A stretch of DNA of 64,000 bases, from the NCBI RefSeq assembly GCF_004027225.2, contig NC_044289.2, forward strand, positions 9,837,761-9,901,760, written 5' to 3'. This document shows positions 49,595 through 60,104 of this stretch, piece after piece. A program made the translations under genes and the position numbers. How positions within the stretch are numbered: position 1 is the first letter of the stretch; each line of letters starts with the position of its first letter. The notes below the pieces were generated by a model, which was not told the origin of the DNA, made no database searches, and saw only the letters and a program-made list of their open reading frames with translations. The DNA comes from Strigops habroptila (taxonomy: Eukaryota; Chordata; Aves; Psittaciformes; Psittacidae).

Positions 49595-51130
49595 ACAAGA
49601 CTGAAATGCACTGAAGTTCAGTCTCATTCTGCCATATCACATCTTCCGTCCCCCAGTGACCTGCCTCCTCAGGAATCACCCTCACAGTGCTAGCCAGCTG
49701 GACTGCTGCAGTCACAGAACTGCACCTTCACCTCAGATTTCTCGTATTTGTGTTCTTTGTAGAACATTTTAGTATCTGTGGAAGAAGAGTGTCATATAAA
49801 ACCTTCAGGGGATTACATACCATACCATAATCATTCTTCCTAGCCTTTGCTGCATCAAGCACAGAGGAGACAACAGAAAAAGCAAGTGGTTGTAGTGCTC
49901 TAGAAATAACACATTTTATCTAGAACTCCCTTTGGCTTACCTAGAATCCACACAGTGACCTGAAGTCTTCCATAATGCAGCTGTGATTACAAGGCCTTTG
50001 ACAAAAGAACCTTTTCTGATGAAGCACCTCTAAGATGACAGATGCATGTAAGAGTACTGAAACAGAGGGATCTACAGCAAAGTACCTTAATTCAGGATCA
50101 TAGGAAACAGCATTCTCAACAAATGAATGCTGCAAAACAGTCAGAAGAATAGGCTTTAATCCCATCCGGAGAGAAAACTAAGTAGCAGCAGGTAAAGCTA
50201 GGGAGACCATTTAAACTGCTGTCCATGTGGTACCTGTTTTCCAGTATAAATTGTTTTGGTAAGTAGTAAGAATTTGCAATACAAAGCCTCAGCCTAGCAA
50301 GTTTCTTTTAATTTTTAAATGTACAGCATTTTAGTTCTACAAATGTAAAAAAAGAAAAAAAACCAAACCAAAGAACCCAAAACCTTTACAATGTTCTTCT
50401 TTTTTCCGCTTATAATGATCAAACCAACCTGATTCAATAAAATTTGGTATGCAGTTAATGTGGCCCAACTGCTTTTGATAATGCAAATAAAATAGCAGAG
50501 ACATTCAGCTTTGAGACACAGCGTATGCAGTAACTGCCTTCTGTGACAGGCACTACCACACGCACTGCAGACGGGTGCTTACAAGTGCTGCTGTAGGTGA
50601 CCAGTTAAGCACACACAGAACCTAGTTCACATCCAAATGATACACTGTCACGTCGTCAGTCTATGGTGCCAGTTTCTGTTGTTAGAGGGAAAGTTCTGTT
50701 TTGAAAGTACTACCCTCCAGAAATTACCAGGTGCAAGGCAAGGTTGTGACTCAAATTACAAGCAAACAAGGAAACTTAAAAGTAGAGACTTAAACTTCGA
50801 AATCATACCAACCTGTTGTGCCAGGTTTCTTGTCATAATCATAACTTTAGTTTAAGCTCCCATTAATACAGTTGCACTAACACACTGTGGCACAAGTAAC
50901 AAAATGTACCCACGTTACTTTTGAATTTCCTTGACCCTGCCAGGTTTTCACATCCTCCACATTACTAAATAGTAGTTATTTATATGTAATTGATACCCAT
51001 TGTACAGTTACTCCATAGCTTTACAATACTGCCCATACTATATCACAAGCATTACAAATCCTATAAAAAAAGCAGCCCCTGTAGTGGCATACAAGAATAA
51101 ATTAACCAAAAAAAAAATTTAGTATTACCA

Positions 51131-51136
51131 TTTATT
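51131..51136 (-). terminator. STAU2: Candidate distal poly(A) signal of STAU2
   Basis: AATAAATGG on the minus strand, about 880 nt past the stop, followed within 15-25 nt by a run of ten T and GG, a good U/GU-rich downstream element. Confidence 0.5.
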
Positions 51137-51258
51137 GGTGACAAACACTACGTTTTACTTACATTCCATGGGGAGAAAAAATTCCAGCGTAAACAATGAA
51201 CTGAAGCAGTACTTAACTTGCAAGGCTATCGTGCTTTACCTGGACCATATGCAAAAAC

Positions 51259-51286
51259 TTTATTGCGCACAGTCCGGTGCGCAATA
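51259..51286 (-). repeat. STAU2: Perfect 10-bp hairpin overlapping a poly(A) signal
   Basis: TATTGCGCAC (51261-51270) and GTGCGCAATA (51277-51286) are exact reverse complements around a 6-base loop. In the minus-strand transcript the AATAAA hexamer (51264-51259) starts inside the 3' arm, so folding would hide four of its six bases. Confidence 0.8.
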
Positions 51287-51519
51287 ACACAACATCAAAA
51301 GCAACACAGTTTATATATAAACATAGGTAATTTTTTTCAGCCCTACATGGAGATGTAATTAAACAGTATAAAGCACTCAAGGAAAATCAATCTGCGGTTT
51401 TATATGCACTACACTGAGATCATATCCTGTAATGTAGTGAGCTGTGCGCCATCTATACACACAATCTTTAAAACATAGATCAGAGATCATTTAAAGTCAC
51501 GTTGCATTCAAGTTTCCCG

Positions 51520-51534
51520 CCCCCCCCCCCCCCC
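51520..51534. repeat. C15 homopolymer (G15 in STAU2 transcript)
   Basis: Fifteen consecutive C on the plus strand, preceded by CCCG. The transcript strand has G15, capable of G-quadruplex formation. Length is likely polymorphic or prone to sequencing error. Confidence 0.8.
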
Positions 51535-52016
51535 GAAAACTAGAAATTAACCAAAAATGATCAAAGTTTAAAATTCCTAAAGTGTTTTAATTCATTCAGC
51601 CGTTGGATAATTAAGCTAAATGCGAAAATCCTGGACTTTTTAAAATGGTGGGCACACAATTTGTTTCCAGTGAAACTTCGCTATTTCAATAAAAACAAAA
51701 TAACCACATACATGGATATGATCTTCCCAAGTTAGTTCACAGATAACATGTCAGTCTCAGAAGACAAAGTTTCTAAACTGTGCTATTGTTCTAGATACAA
51801 TTAAGAAACTTTTAAATGAAAAATTTATAGTGTCATTTCAATCAAAACAACATAATGAAACTAAAAATTTATCACTGAAGAAAAAGCAACGGTTATGATT
51901 TAGACACTACAGTAGGTTGTAAAGACTGTAGCACTCTAAAACAGTTAGGTTACATTAATAGGAAGCATTTGATTTTCTCTGGTGCTTTCAGGTTTGGGTC
52001 CAGTCAAAAGCCATTT

Positions 52017-52104
52017 TTAGGCAGTGCTGTCCAGTGTTTGTCCCAAAGTGTTTGAGTTAGCCGGTTTGAGAAGAGGGTCACTTTCCATTTCTTGTTTCAC
52101 ACAT
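52017..52104 (-). CDS. STAU2: STAU2 terminal coding exon: C-terminal tail
   Basis: Acceptor CATTTGTAG|ATGTGTG; coding 88 nt to TAA, closing the phase-2 codon as Val402. Encodes [20 protein letters not shown] and [12 protein letters not shown] fits a SUMO-acceptor consensus, which may or may not be used. The exon continues as 3' UTR. Confidence is lower than for the domain exons because the tail is less conserved and alternative ends exist in the family. Confidence 0.8.
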
Positions 52105-55100
52105 CTACAAATGAGAAAACACCTGTTACTTAGGAGATAAAACACTGTTGCCATGAATAAGGTGCTTCTAAATCACATACAAAGAATTTGAGAGGCATCT
52201 AACAATTTGTTTCCACATAACTTCTTTCCATTTTTAATCAATTAGCACATTGTTAATTCCACCATTTTGACAGTTTATTATCTAAATGGGAGGTTAAGCT
52301 TTTTCTTTCCCCATGGTCAAAGGGAGTAATTTGCAACCCCTCCATGTTTCTGCTGAAAGCAAGCTGTGAAACCTACAGGTTGTTTACATGTTGCATACAG
52401 ATTTCTAGAAAGAGAAGAGCAGCTGTATCACTTAAACACACCGAGGAGTCACACTATTTACAAATACACATAAATGAATAGGTGAAGAGAGGGATCACAG
52501 GCAGAACTGCTCTGTGTCACAGCCATCACATATTAACTACTTGCTTCTGCTTAGTAATTTGCATTTGACAGGTGAAAATGACAAGCTTGATCATAAAACC
52601 TACCCTCTGATCCTTCTGAAGAAGGTAACAGCCTTTGGCATTTTAACTTTTCTGTCAAAGGAAAAAAACCCTCACATTTTATTTGTTTCTAGAACATCAC
52701 AGGGTTAGAGGCTTCCGTTAATGCAAGGGAAAGTCAATGGGTCACACTCACACAGACATTGGTCCATTTCCCGTTCTTGGCATCTCTGTGGTTTGTTGGT
52801 CCAACTCAGACAGCAATTTTAAAATATTCAATGCAGCCTAAAGAAAAGAGAGAGCACTCAGCAACGCAACCTGAGCCCCTTCTGTTAACTCAGTGAAAGG
52901 ACCAGGGCTCACTTAAAGTAAATATTCTGATTTTGGTAATATATTTCCTAAGATGTGTAATTATGGTGGCAAAAAAATGCAGTGGTGTAGTTTCATCTTG
53001 CAATATTAAACAATCAAATGGTGCTGTGGCTAGGGCGTTCCTTTGTGTTTGTTTTAGCAATGGGGAAAATTAATTACTATTACTTATATATAATTACTAC
53101 TAACATCATAAATTAAGTACTACTAACATCAAGGAAAAAGACGCTAACTTAGTAACGGCTCAAAAACTGTACAGAGCTTAAGATAAAGGACATTAAAATA
53201 CATAGAACCAAAAAGTTCTTTGCAGAAGAAGAATATAAGTTACACAAGAACCAAAACTACAAAACTAATAGGGCATGTGTGACTGTGTAAAAGAGTCAAT
53301 GTGACGTGACTACTGCAAAAGTAAGTCACCTCCTTTGAGAACTGAAGTTTTGTCACCTTTATTCAGATCAATTTCAGGTTTCCCTTTTCAGAGCACGCCT
53401 GATGCATTATGGCATGGGCATTAGCAAAAGCTGAGTATCTGAACAGAGGCAGTTCTCACACTTACAGGAGCTCTTTACAGCGGGATGTAGAGATGGGTGG
53501 GAAAATGTCAACATTAAGTGGCAAAGATCAAAGAAATTTGTATCAATTATAGCCATTAGAAAACTGCTGCAAATTTTTTTTAGTATAAATTCAGCAAACG
53601 CAGGTTCTCCTAAGTGCATTTATATATTGGAAACTATTACTTTAGCCCACAGTCGGGGCACCACTGGATACAAAAAAAAAAAAGAAACTCTGCTACTGTT
53701 AACAAAAGATGTTATTTATAAAGGGGGCTTAACAGATGTAGAGCGTCTCCTGCTATTTAATAGTGAACTGCATTTCTTCCATTTTTGGATTCTGACAGAA
53801 AGTCTGGTAACATGAACCCAGGTGTTACAGTGCCCAGTGAAATATCAGCCCATTTTGTTACAGAAAATAATCTGATAAGCTCTTCCTTTTTATACCTTTT
53901 CTTTAACATGTGCTCATGCAGATAATATCATGATAAAGCAAATGTATTTTTAATAGACAAAAATTGTGAGCATGTGTTAAACATTTTAAAGGTTATTTAG
54001 ATTCGATTTGGATACTGTTAATCAGTTGTTACAGCAATCTGTGAAATATTAGACAAAAATTAGCCAGGGAATTGTACAGCATTTAATTCACTGCTGTGCA
54101 GCAGTAATATGAAACCTTGGTCTATCAGCTGCATCCCTCAGTTCACACTGAAGGGCAAAGAAAAGCATTTCAGCAATATTCATCATACCATGTCGTGGCA
54201 AGATTCTACATCCTTTCCAATCCCATGGCTGATCAGTGGTGGCTGAGAGGAACAGTTTATAAGAGATACAAACTCATTCTTGTTATTTTTTGGAAAGTCT
54301 TTATATTCAACCTGAAGAAAAGAGAAGGATTTAGCTCTTTTAAATTAACCACGTACAGGAAATATACCACAACTGCTACAGATTATTTACCCCTATATGA
54401 AGCTGAACCTTACTTTTAATCATTCTGTCAGCCTAACTAATCATTTTGCCAGCCTAAACTTTGTATTCACCTGCAATGTTTTTTTAGTAATCAGGAGAGC
54501 TTTGCAAGTCTTCTGATTACAAGTGGCTACTTAACAATGATTGTTGCTGGGACCTTTTTTCTTATTATAGCCACCTACATTTAAAGGTTTCCTCATTATA
54601 CTTTTTAATCCACTGAGCTCATTTAACATATCAATATAGGAACTTACACACAATTCTGATTAAAGGGACCAAACACATGAAAATATACTGCTTACAGTAA
54701 ATGTTAGTGGAAGAAAGATTATTTAAAAAACCTTGATTTCAGATCAGCCAAGTTCAAGTTCATACTATGTTCCTACATCATGACAATCAGAAAATGCTGC
54801 TTTCAATTTTGTTCTTCCAAGACTTCAGAGTAGAACTGAATTAAGGCTGAGGATGCGGTACAGAAGCGCACAAATGAAAACTATATAAGAAAGCTGTGAA
54901 ATTCAGTACATTTCATAGGTAAAGTAAAACATTTACACGAATTTCAGCTTCACAGGCAGCCTTGGAATACGTCAGCCACCAGCAAAACTAAAAAGCTTTA
55001 GAACAAGCAACAGGCTGGACCAGTTTGGGTAGCTTTGGAAGAAATCTTGCAAAGCCGAACGTTTACCTGGATTCCTTGAACATTGGAAAGATAGTCCAGC

Positions 55101-58100
55101 TGCTCAGAGGGCCGAGTAAGTGGTCCGTGGGGTACGTGGCCTGATGAGTTGTTGTTCTTTAGTATGGTCTCAGCGGTAGGAGAAGTGCCACCATACAACA
55201 GCTCTCTAGCAATCATGGCTGTTACTGTAGCCTTGGCAGGATTTGGGGCTGCCCTGTTGAATTCTTTGGTGTGGTGTCCTTGATTGGCTCCTACAGCTTG
55301 TGCGACCTCAGGGACCATGGGAAGAATTCCAGCAGGAAGCTGCTGATGGCTGAGATAAGGCATCCTAAACTCATCTTCTTTATTACCTGAGAAGAGAGAG
55401 GTGCACACTAACCAGATGCTAGCCATTTCTGTGAGGCCTCCTGCAGGCACGCAAGGGGCATAGATAGGCATCAAAAGCCACTTCCAAAAAAACCAATGTG
55501 TTTCTGATTACTTTTGAAACACTAACAAACTTGGTGAGCTTGATTTGCCTTTGGTGGGTCAGAGATTCAGCATCAAGGCACAGTTTTCTTACTGAATAAA
55601 TAATTCAACTCCTGCTTCTGCCAAACATTCTTCTGAGCCAGAGGTGGATCTCACGTCCTCCCCTTACCTTCTTCCCCCCACAGGAATTTCCCCCGCTTAA
55701 ATCCTGCTGTTGGTTGAAGGAGCCTGGTCCCTGGATCAGAACCAAGCTCAGTCCTGAACATTAGTTCTTGTACACCTCTGCTCATTGCAGCGTGTTAAAT
55801 GACATTATTGGTGGGACTGAGAACCATATCTTACACAAACATATGCCAACAGGGCTGTGCTTAAGCTAGGTTACTTACTAGTTGAAGTCTCTTCAGATCC
55901 TGGCTCAAAGAAGGTTACTTTTCTTCCATCACCTGGTTTCTTCACTGGTGTCTTTAAAATAAAAAGAAAAAAGCCAAACACACAATATCCCTTTAAAACT
56001 TTATCCCTCCACCCCAGGTTTTAAAGTTTTCAAGACGTAGGTGATCTGACTAGTCAGAATTTTACTGAAAAATTTATTATTCAAAAACCTCAATTACTAC
56101 ACGGTTACTAAGGAGAGACAAGTTCAGTGATTCTTACCGACTGAATGACAAAAACTATCTACAGAACAGTGAAGTGGTATTAAGAACACATACTGAGAAC
56201 TAGATACCATAATAAAGCCGGTTAAACTAACATTAGTTATTGGAATTCCTGAGGACAATATACTGGACACAAATGAGCATATACGTGAAAAGGATATAAC
56301 TAAACCCAAACTTGCTATTTTAACTCCCTGGTAAGATATGCTGAATCAACAGATTCACACAAGGTTCTTTCCCCCTTAAGGGCCCACTAAAGGAAGAGAT
56401 CTGTAACAAACTTTCAACTGCAATTGCTGCTGAGCCTATGTAAAACCTATTGCTACCACAAAGTCCTATAACCTAGGTTATCGGCAGGTTTCTAAGAGCA
56501 ATACATCAATTATCACAGGTTCTGAGCCATTCTATAAAGAAGAAATACGTTAATTTAGCCTTCTTTGATTTACTTGCAAAATCACACCCTTAATGTATCC
56601 AAAACACACTACTTTAGAGAACAGTCACCTCAATACAACTGCTTCCTGGCTAGGGGAGGAGGCATGAATTTACAACACTGTTGCTGCCTTGCTGTTATTT
56701 CAGTTCAACTTTTGCTGTAGTATTAAGCAGCAGCTGATTCTTAAAGACTCTTACCTTCTCTTCTGTCTTTAATGCTGGCTTTGGAGGCTGAGGTTGAGGG
56801 ATTTTGAAACCTAAAATTTCCAACATGTTTTCAGCTGCATTGCGTTTAGCAACTTTTTTGTTCGTGCCCATTCCTTCAGCTGTGTGTACCCCAACTTTCA
56901 CCTAGGCAAAGAGGAAGAAAAACCAAATAGATTCTTAAACAGTAGTGTAAGGATTCACCTATTAGTGGTCTGTGTCTCAAGCACTCCATGAGTCACAAAA
57001 TAGTTCAAGTGATCATTATTCTAAGCAAGTTGTCATTTATTATCAATGATCACTGGCTTCCAAGCACAAAACCCCAAACAGAAGTCACACAAACCACTAC
57101 ATTTCATCATCTCGCCTTGACAACAGCTTAAAGGCTCAAAACTGGTAACACAGCAGATATAAATTTTCCAAGCTGAAGTTAGAGGTTTAGAAGATTTACT
57201 AATGTAATGGAAAGAAATAAACTGTCTTGGCCAGGATAGGCGAGAGGTCTGGAGAATGCACTTAATTATTAGAGGCTAGTAGATACTCAGTATTAAAACC
57301 ACTGCTATGCTATTGGGATTTGCAGTACTATGATCAGAAAGCACTGCACATACAAAAACTCAGGGGAAGGAGGAAATGAGGGATACTCAGGTTCATGTTA
57401 ATAAATACTACATTACAAAAGGTAAGAAGCTCAGTATTTCTTCACAGAATATTAATACTCCTGTTAATTAAAAGATTAGGCAGTTATAACATAGACTTCT
57501 GGTGCCCTATGCCATTTTTCTCAAAAACATGACTCAGATCATCTTTCTTGAACCTTTATCCTCTTTGAATGTAGCCCACTAAATATTTTCTTAATAAATC
57601 TCATGGGAATTTGGCTCTAATACTCTTAACTTTGTATATCATTGTGACAACCTGATTACCATAAGCCAAAACCCAAGACATCACAGCCATGGAACTAGAT
57701 TTCTCAAATCAACATACAAACCTGCATGACAAACTCTCTGCGCCTTGGAAGACCACGTTCTGTGATGAGCATGTACTCTGGTTCCTTCTCTTTCTTGGCC
57801 TGCTGTATCTGGGCAAGTCTGCTAATGGGATTCATTCCTTGACCATATTCTGGACTTGTCTGCAGCTACGTAGAACAATGTTTAGGAAATAAGCCAAAAA
57901 TTCATGAATATTTGGTTTAATAAACAAAATGCAGCATGCCACTAAATTCATTCATCTATAGAATATAAAAACCCTACAATAATAGTTGCTTAATGAAACA
58001 CTGTCACAGCCAAAGAGAAACACTGAATTTATTTGGCTCTGCTGTCACAGCTGACCACATTTAACCTACCACTGGTAACAGTTTTACAAGTCCTAATCCT

Positions 58101-60104
58101 GCTATTTTAGGAGGGACAGGGTTACGGGAGAATTTGCACAAGCAATACCATGCAAACCCGAAGCTGTAAAGTCTAAAGCTTGAAAGTCAGAGCTTGATTT
58201 TTTTTGTGCCACTCATTCTTTTATAAGGTTTCTCTTTCATCCTGAATTTACTGATAACTGTTGTAAACGTGGTGTCAGAACCCCATTTAGAGTGGGAGCA
58301 AAAGATCATCTCATATGTAGTATCAGACTGCTGATTAACGCTGAGCAGTTGAAGAGTGTTTATAATTAACTCAGAAATGCCTCTCCTCTGCTGATTATTT
58401 ATAACAGGCAGATTTCCAACCTGTTTGTCTCTTACCTTCACTATTGATTTCGTTTTCTTTTTGATTCGTGGCTTCATTTTCTCAACTGTAGGAAGGGGTG
58501 GCAATTTTTTCAGTTCTTCTAGGACTGCTATTGCAGCATTTTTCTTCGAAATCTTCTTGCTCTTTCCTTCACCTTCACCCATAAATTCTCCAACCGACAC
58601 CTTGGTTACAAAGCTCTTCATATGGGGAGGACCACTTTCCTTGGTCACCTGTTTCAGAGGGAAAAACTGAGTGAAAGCGTGATAAACACTTATTAAAAAT
58701 GGTAGGGTACGTTGTTTATAGCAAACTTCTCTCAAGAACTACAGATCATGACATTTCAGATTCTCATACAATCCATAAAGTAGACATGTAAATCATACTC
58801 ATTCTAATAACATAATCCCACCCAAATAAACAGATACTTTAAAAAGATCAGATGCAGCAAGCAGTAAACAATATTTACATGCAAGTCATTAACCCATCTC
58901 ATTTAATTTACTGATTTACTCCTTCGGTATTAAGATATGACTGTTCTATCTCATCAGCATGTACTTTCACACAGTTAACATCACCTCATTAAATACACCA
59001 TCTTGTGGTAATAGAACATTACAGAGAATGCAATTCTTTAGGATCCAGCATTTTAGTTCAGAAACCAGAAACTCTGGAGACATCTAAGAGATAGATGCCT
59101 ACTACAGATTTAGTCTTTTAAGTCCACTCATAACAACACATCATACTTCAAAATAATCATAAAGTCAAAAAGTAAAATCAATTAAGAACTTCCACCCACA
59201 ACTGGCTTTGTGTGACAGTATATTTTTTATCAGTGATGCTCAAGCTAATCTGCAGTAATTGAAAGCTTCATGTAAAATTTCATAGAACAGTTTTAGAAGC
59301 AATTTAGTTACACACAATTGCATTTTCTTACTATAATAATTCAGATAGTCGACTTAAACATTACTCTGCCAGCTCAGGAAAGCAGCATGATAAATTAATA
59401 TTTTAGTGAAACAGAGATGTTCCTATGGAAGCTATTGATTTAAGATAACTAAAATGATCAGGGAGGGTCAAAGAGGCAGCAAGCAGCCAGGCCAAAAGGA
59501 AAGGAAAGATGCACATGAGGTCACTTCATGGCAAGAAAAGAAACCTATTTGTGAGATTCTGCACCTTGTGGGTAGTCCATATCAGTGCTTAATTAAGCAA
59601 ATACTTCCATAAATGTCTTTTAGAGTGAGCTATCCTCATTTGCCTCAACTCTGCACTTCAATGTTCTAACCATTAATGTCGGGTTCTGTTTTGTTTCTCC
59701 ACTGTAATACTGATTTCTCAAAAAGCTTGGAAAAAAGATTGCACAGACAACCACAGCATAGCTGTTCACTCATGGCATGGTTTTAGGGCATGAATTTGTG
59801 AACAGGTGAGTTTTTCTTTTTTCTTCCCTTTACCATATAAACCCCAAGACAATCAATCAGTGTGACTGTCAAAGGTAAAAGTGTATGCACAACTAACAAG
59901 ACATGTTAAAAGTCAGTTGTTTGGGTTATCTAGAAGAGACTCAACTTAATGTGTACCCTTAATATTCTAACAAAAACAAATCTAGAGCTTGTAAAATAAA
60001 CATACCTCAAAATTCACAGGCAAGTTCCTTTTAAGTGCAATCTCAAAAACTTGGCTTATTTCAGATTTATTGAGATTTTCATCATCTGGTTCTTTTCCGT
60101 TAAC
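52017..60104 (-). CDS. STAU2: STAU2, Staufen double-stranded RNA-binding protein 2 (3' nine exons; 5' part outside window)
   Basis: Nine exons in order: 60104-60006, 58648-58436, 57865-57722, 56901-56755, 55951-55879, 55386-55067, 54311-54189, 52837-52752, 52104-52017. All phases close, giving 430 residues to TAA. The fragment holds dsRBD3 (about 13-85), dsRBD4 (about 116-185), a linker with [17 protein letters not shown] (tubulin-binding region in the family), and dsRBD5 (about 319-388), then a tail. Staufen-2 binds structured mRNA, mediates dendritic transport and takes part in Staufen-mediated decay. Exons for dsRBD1 and dsRBD2 must lie beyond 64000. Similarity to mammalian STAU2 is very high in exons 6 and 7 and lower in dsRBD3. 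STAU1 is excluded by the [19 protein letters not shown] segment. Confidence 0.95.
52752..52837 (-). CDS. STAU2: STAU2 exon: final helix of dsRBD5
   Basis: Acceptor TTTCTTTAG|GCTGCA, donor ATGTCTGT|GTGAGT; 86 nt, phase 0 to 2. Encodes [15 protein letters not shown] and [13 protein letters not shown]. If the donor is not used, the frame meets TGA inside it, ending the protein at GPMSV. Confidence 0.94.
52838..54188 (-). other. STAU2: STAU2 intron (between the two last dsRBD5 exons)
   Basis: About 1.35 kb, AT-rich, with no additional exon or repeat recognised. A run of 12 A lies near 53671. The other introns of this tail, 52105-52751 and 54312-55066, are also featureless. Confidence 0.65.
54189..54311 (-). 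CDS. STAU2: STAU2 exon: dsRBD5 core
   Basis: Acceptor TTTTCTTCAG|GTTGAA, donor CGACATG|GTATGA; 123 nt, phase 0. Encodes [20 protein letters not shown], then [20 protein letters not shown] and M. This is the beta-sheet of the degenerate dsRBD5, which serves protein contacts in Staufens rather than RNA binding. Confidence 0.96.
55067..55386 (-). CDS. STAU2: STAU2 exon: interdomain region and start of dsRBD5
   Basis: Acceptor TCTTCTCAG|GTAATA, donor GAATCCAG|GTAAAC; 320 nt, phase 1 to 0. Encodes [32 protein letters not shown] and [19 protein letters not shown], then ending [14 protein letters not shown]. This long, low-complexity segment is very highly conserved in STAU2 and is the surest identifier of the gene. 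Confidence 0.97.
55879..55951 (-). CDS. STAU2: STAU2 exon: tubulin-binding-like linker
   Basis: Acceptor TATTTTAAAG|ACACCA, donor TTCAACTA|GTAAGT; 73 nt, phase 0 to 1. Encodes [20 protein letters not shown] and [20 protein letters not shown] is conserved in STAU2. The human form I remember continues DENG where this bird has ETST. Confidence 0.93.
56755..56901 (-). CDS. STAU2: STAU2 exon: rest of dsRBD4
   Basis: Acceptor TTTGCCTAG|GTGAAA, donor GAAGAGAAG|GTAAGA; 147 nt, phase 0. Encodes [20 protein letters not shown] and [20 protein letters not shown]. The [16 protein letters not shown] helix carries the KKxAK RNA-binding lysines of dsRBD4, so the domain should bind dsRNA. Confidence 0.95.
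57722..57865 (-). CDS. STAU2: STAU2 exon: start of dsRBD4
   Basis: Acceptor CTACGTAG|CTGCAG, donor GTCATGCAG|GTTTGT (a weaker donor); 144 nt, phase 0. Encodes [20 protein letters not shown] and [20 protein letters not shown], then [28 protein letters not shown] is nearly invariant in STAU2. An alternative acceptor 6 nt in (CTGCAG) would drop Leu-Gln. Confidence 0.95.
58436..58648 (-). CDS. STAU2: STAU2 exon: rest of dsRBD3
   Basis: Acceptor CCTCTGAAACAG|GTGACC, donor ATAGTGAAG|GTAAGA; 213 nt, phase 0. Encodes [20 protein letters not shown], then [20 protein letters not shown] and ELKKLPPLP. The GPPHMKSF beta-strand phrase and the [14 protein letters not shown]-binding helix start are diagnostic of dsRBD3. 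A basic tail [13 protein letters not shown] follows, overlapping the family's nuclear-localisation region. Confidence 0.95.
58649..60005 (-). other. STAU2: STAU2 intron within dsRBD3
   Basis: About 1.36 kb of AT-rich sequence with no repeat or exon recognised. The smaller introns 55387-55878, 55952-56754, 56902-57721 and 57866-58435 likewise show nothing beyond splice sites. Confidence 0.65.
60006..60104 (-). CDS. STAU2: STAU2 exon: start of dsRBD3
   Basis: Acceptor CTTCTTTTAG|GTTAAC, donor TTTTGAG|GTATGT; 99 nt, phase 0. It encodes an acidic linker ([12 protein letters not shown]) and then [20 protein letters not shown], the first helix of dsRBD3. This is the most 5' STAU2 exon in the window. 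Confidence 0.93.

Larger units (their letters stand above)
41121..51100. other. Intergenic region between the host-gene CpG island and the STAU2 3' end
   Basis: About 10 kb with no recognised protein exon on either strand. It holds a MIR-like fragment near 41945, a purine-rich tract near 46048-46075 and a CR1 3' end at 49320-49594. Plus-strand AATAAA signals near 50435 and 50484 have no accompanying gene. RDH10, which is convergent with STAU2 in mammals, was not found. Confidence 0.6.
51110..52016 (-). other. STAU2: STAU2 3' untranslated region
   Basis: Sequence after the STAU2 stop (TAA 52019-52017). Two AATAAA signals read on the minus strand, at 51264-51259 and 51136-51131; the second is followed by a U-rich run. 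A 15-base C run on the plus strand (51520-51534) gives G15 in the transcript, and a 10-bp perfect hairpin overlaps the first poly(A) signal. The exact 3' end is inferred. Confidence 0.6.

Noticed and set aside
50430-50495. Two plus-strand AATAAA signals, possible 3' end of a convergent RDH10
   Set aside because: No coding exon of RDH10 or any other gene was seen upstream on the plus strand; AATAAA is common in AT-rich DNA.
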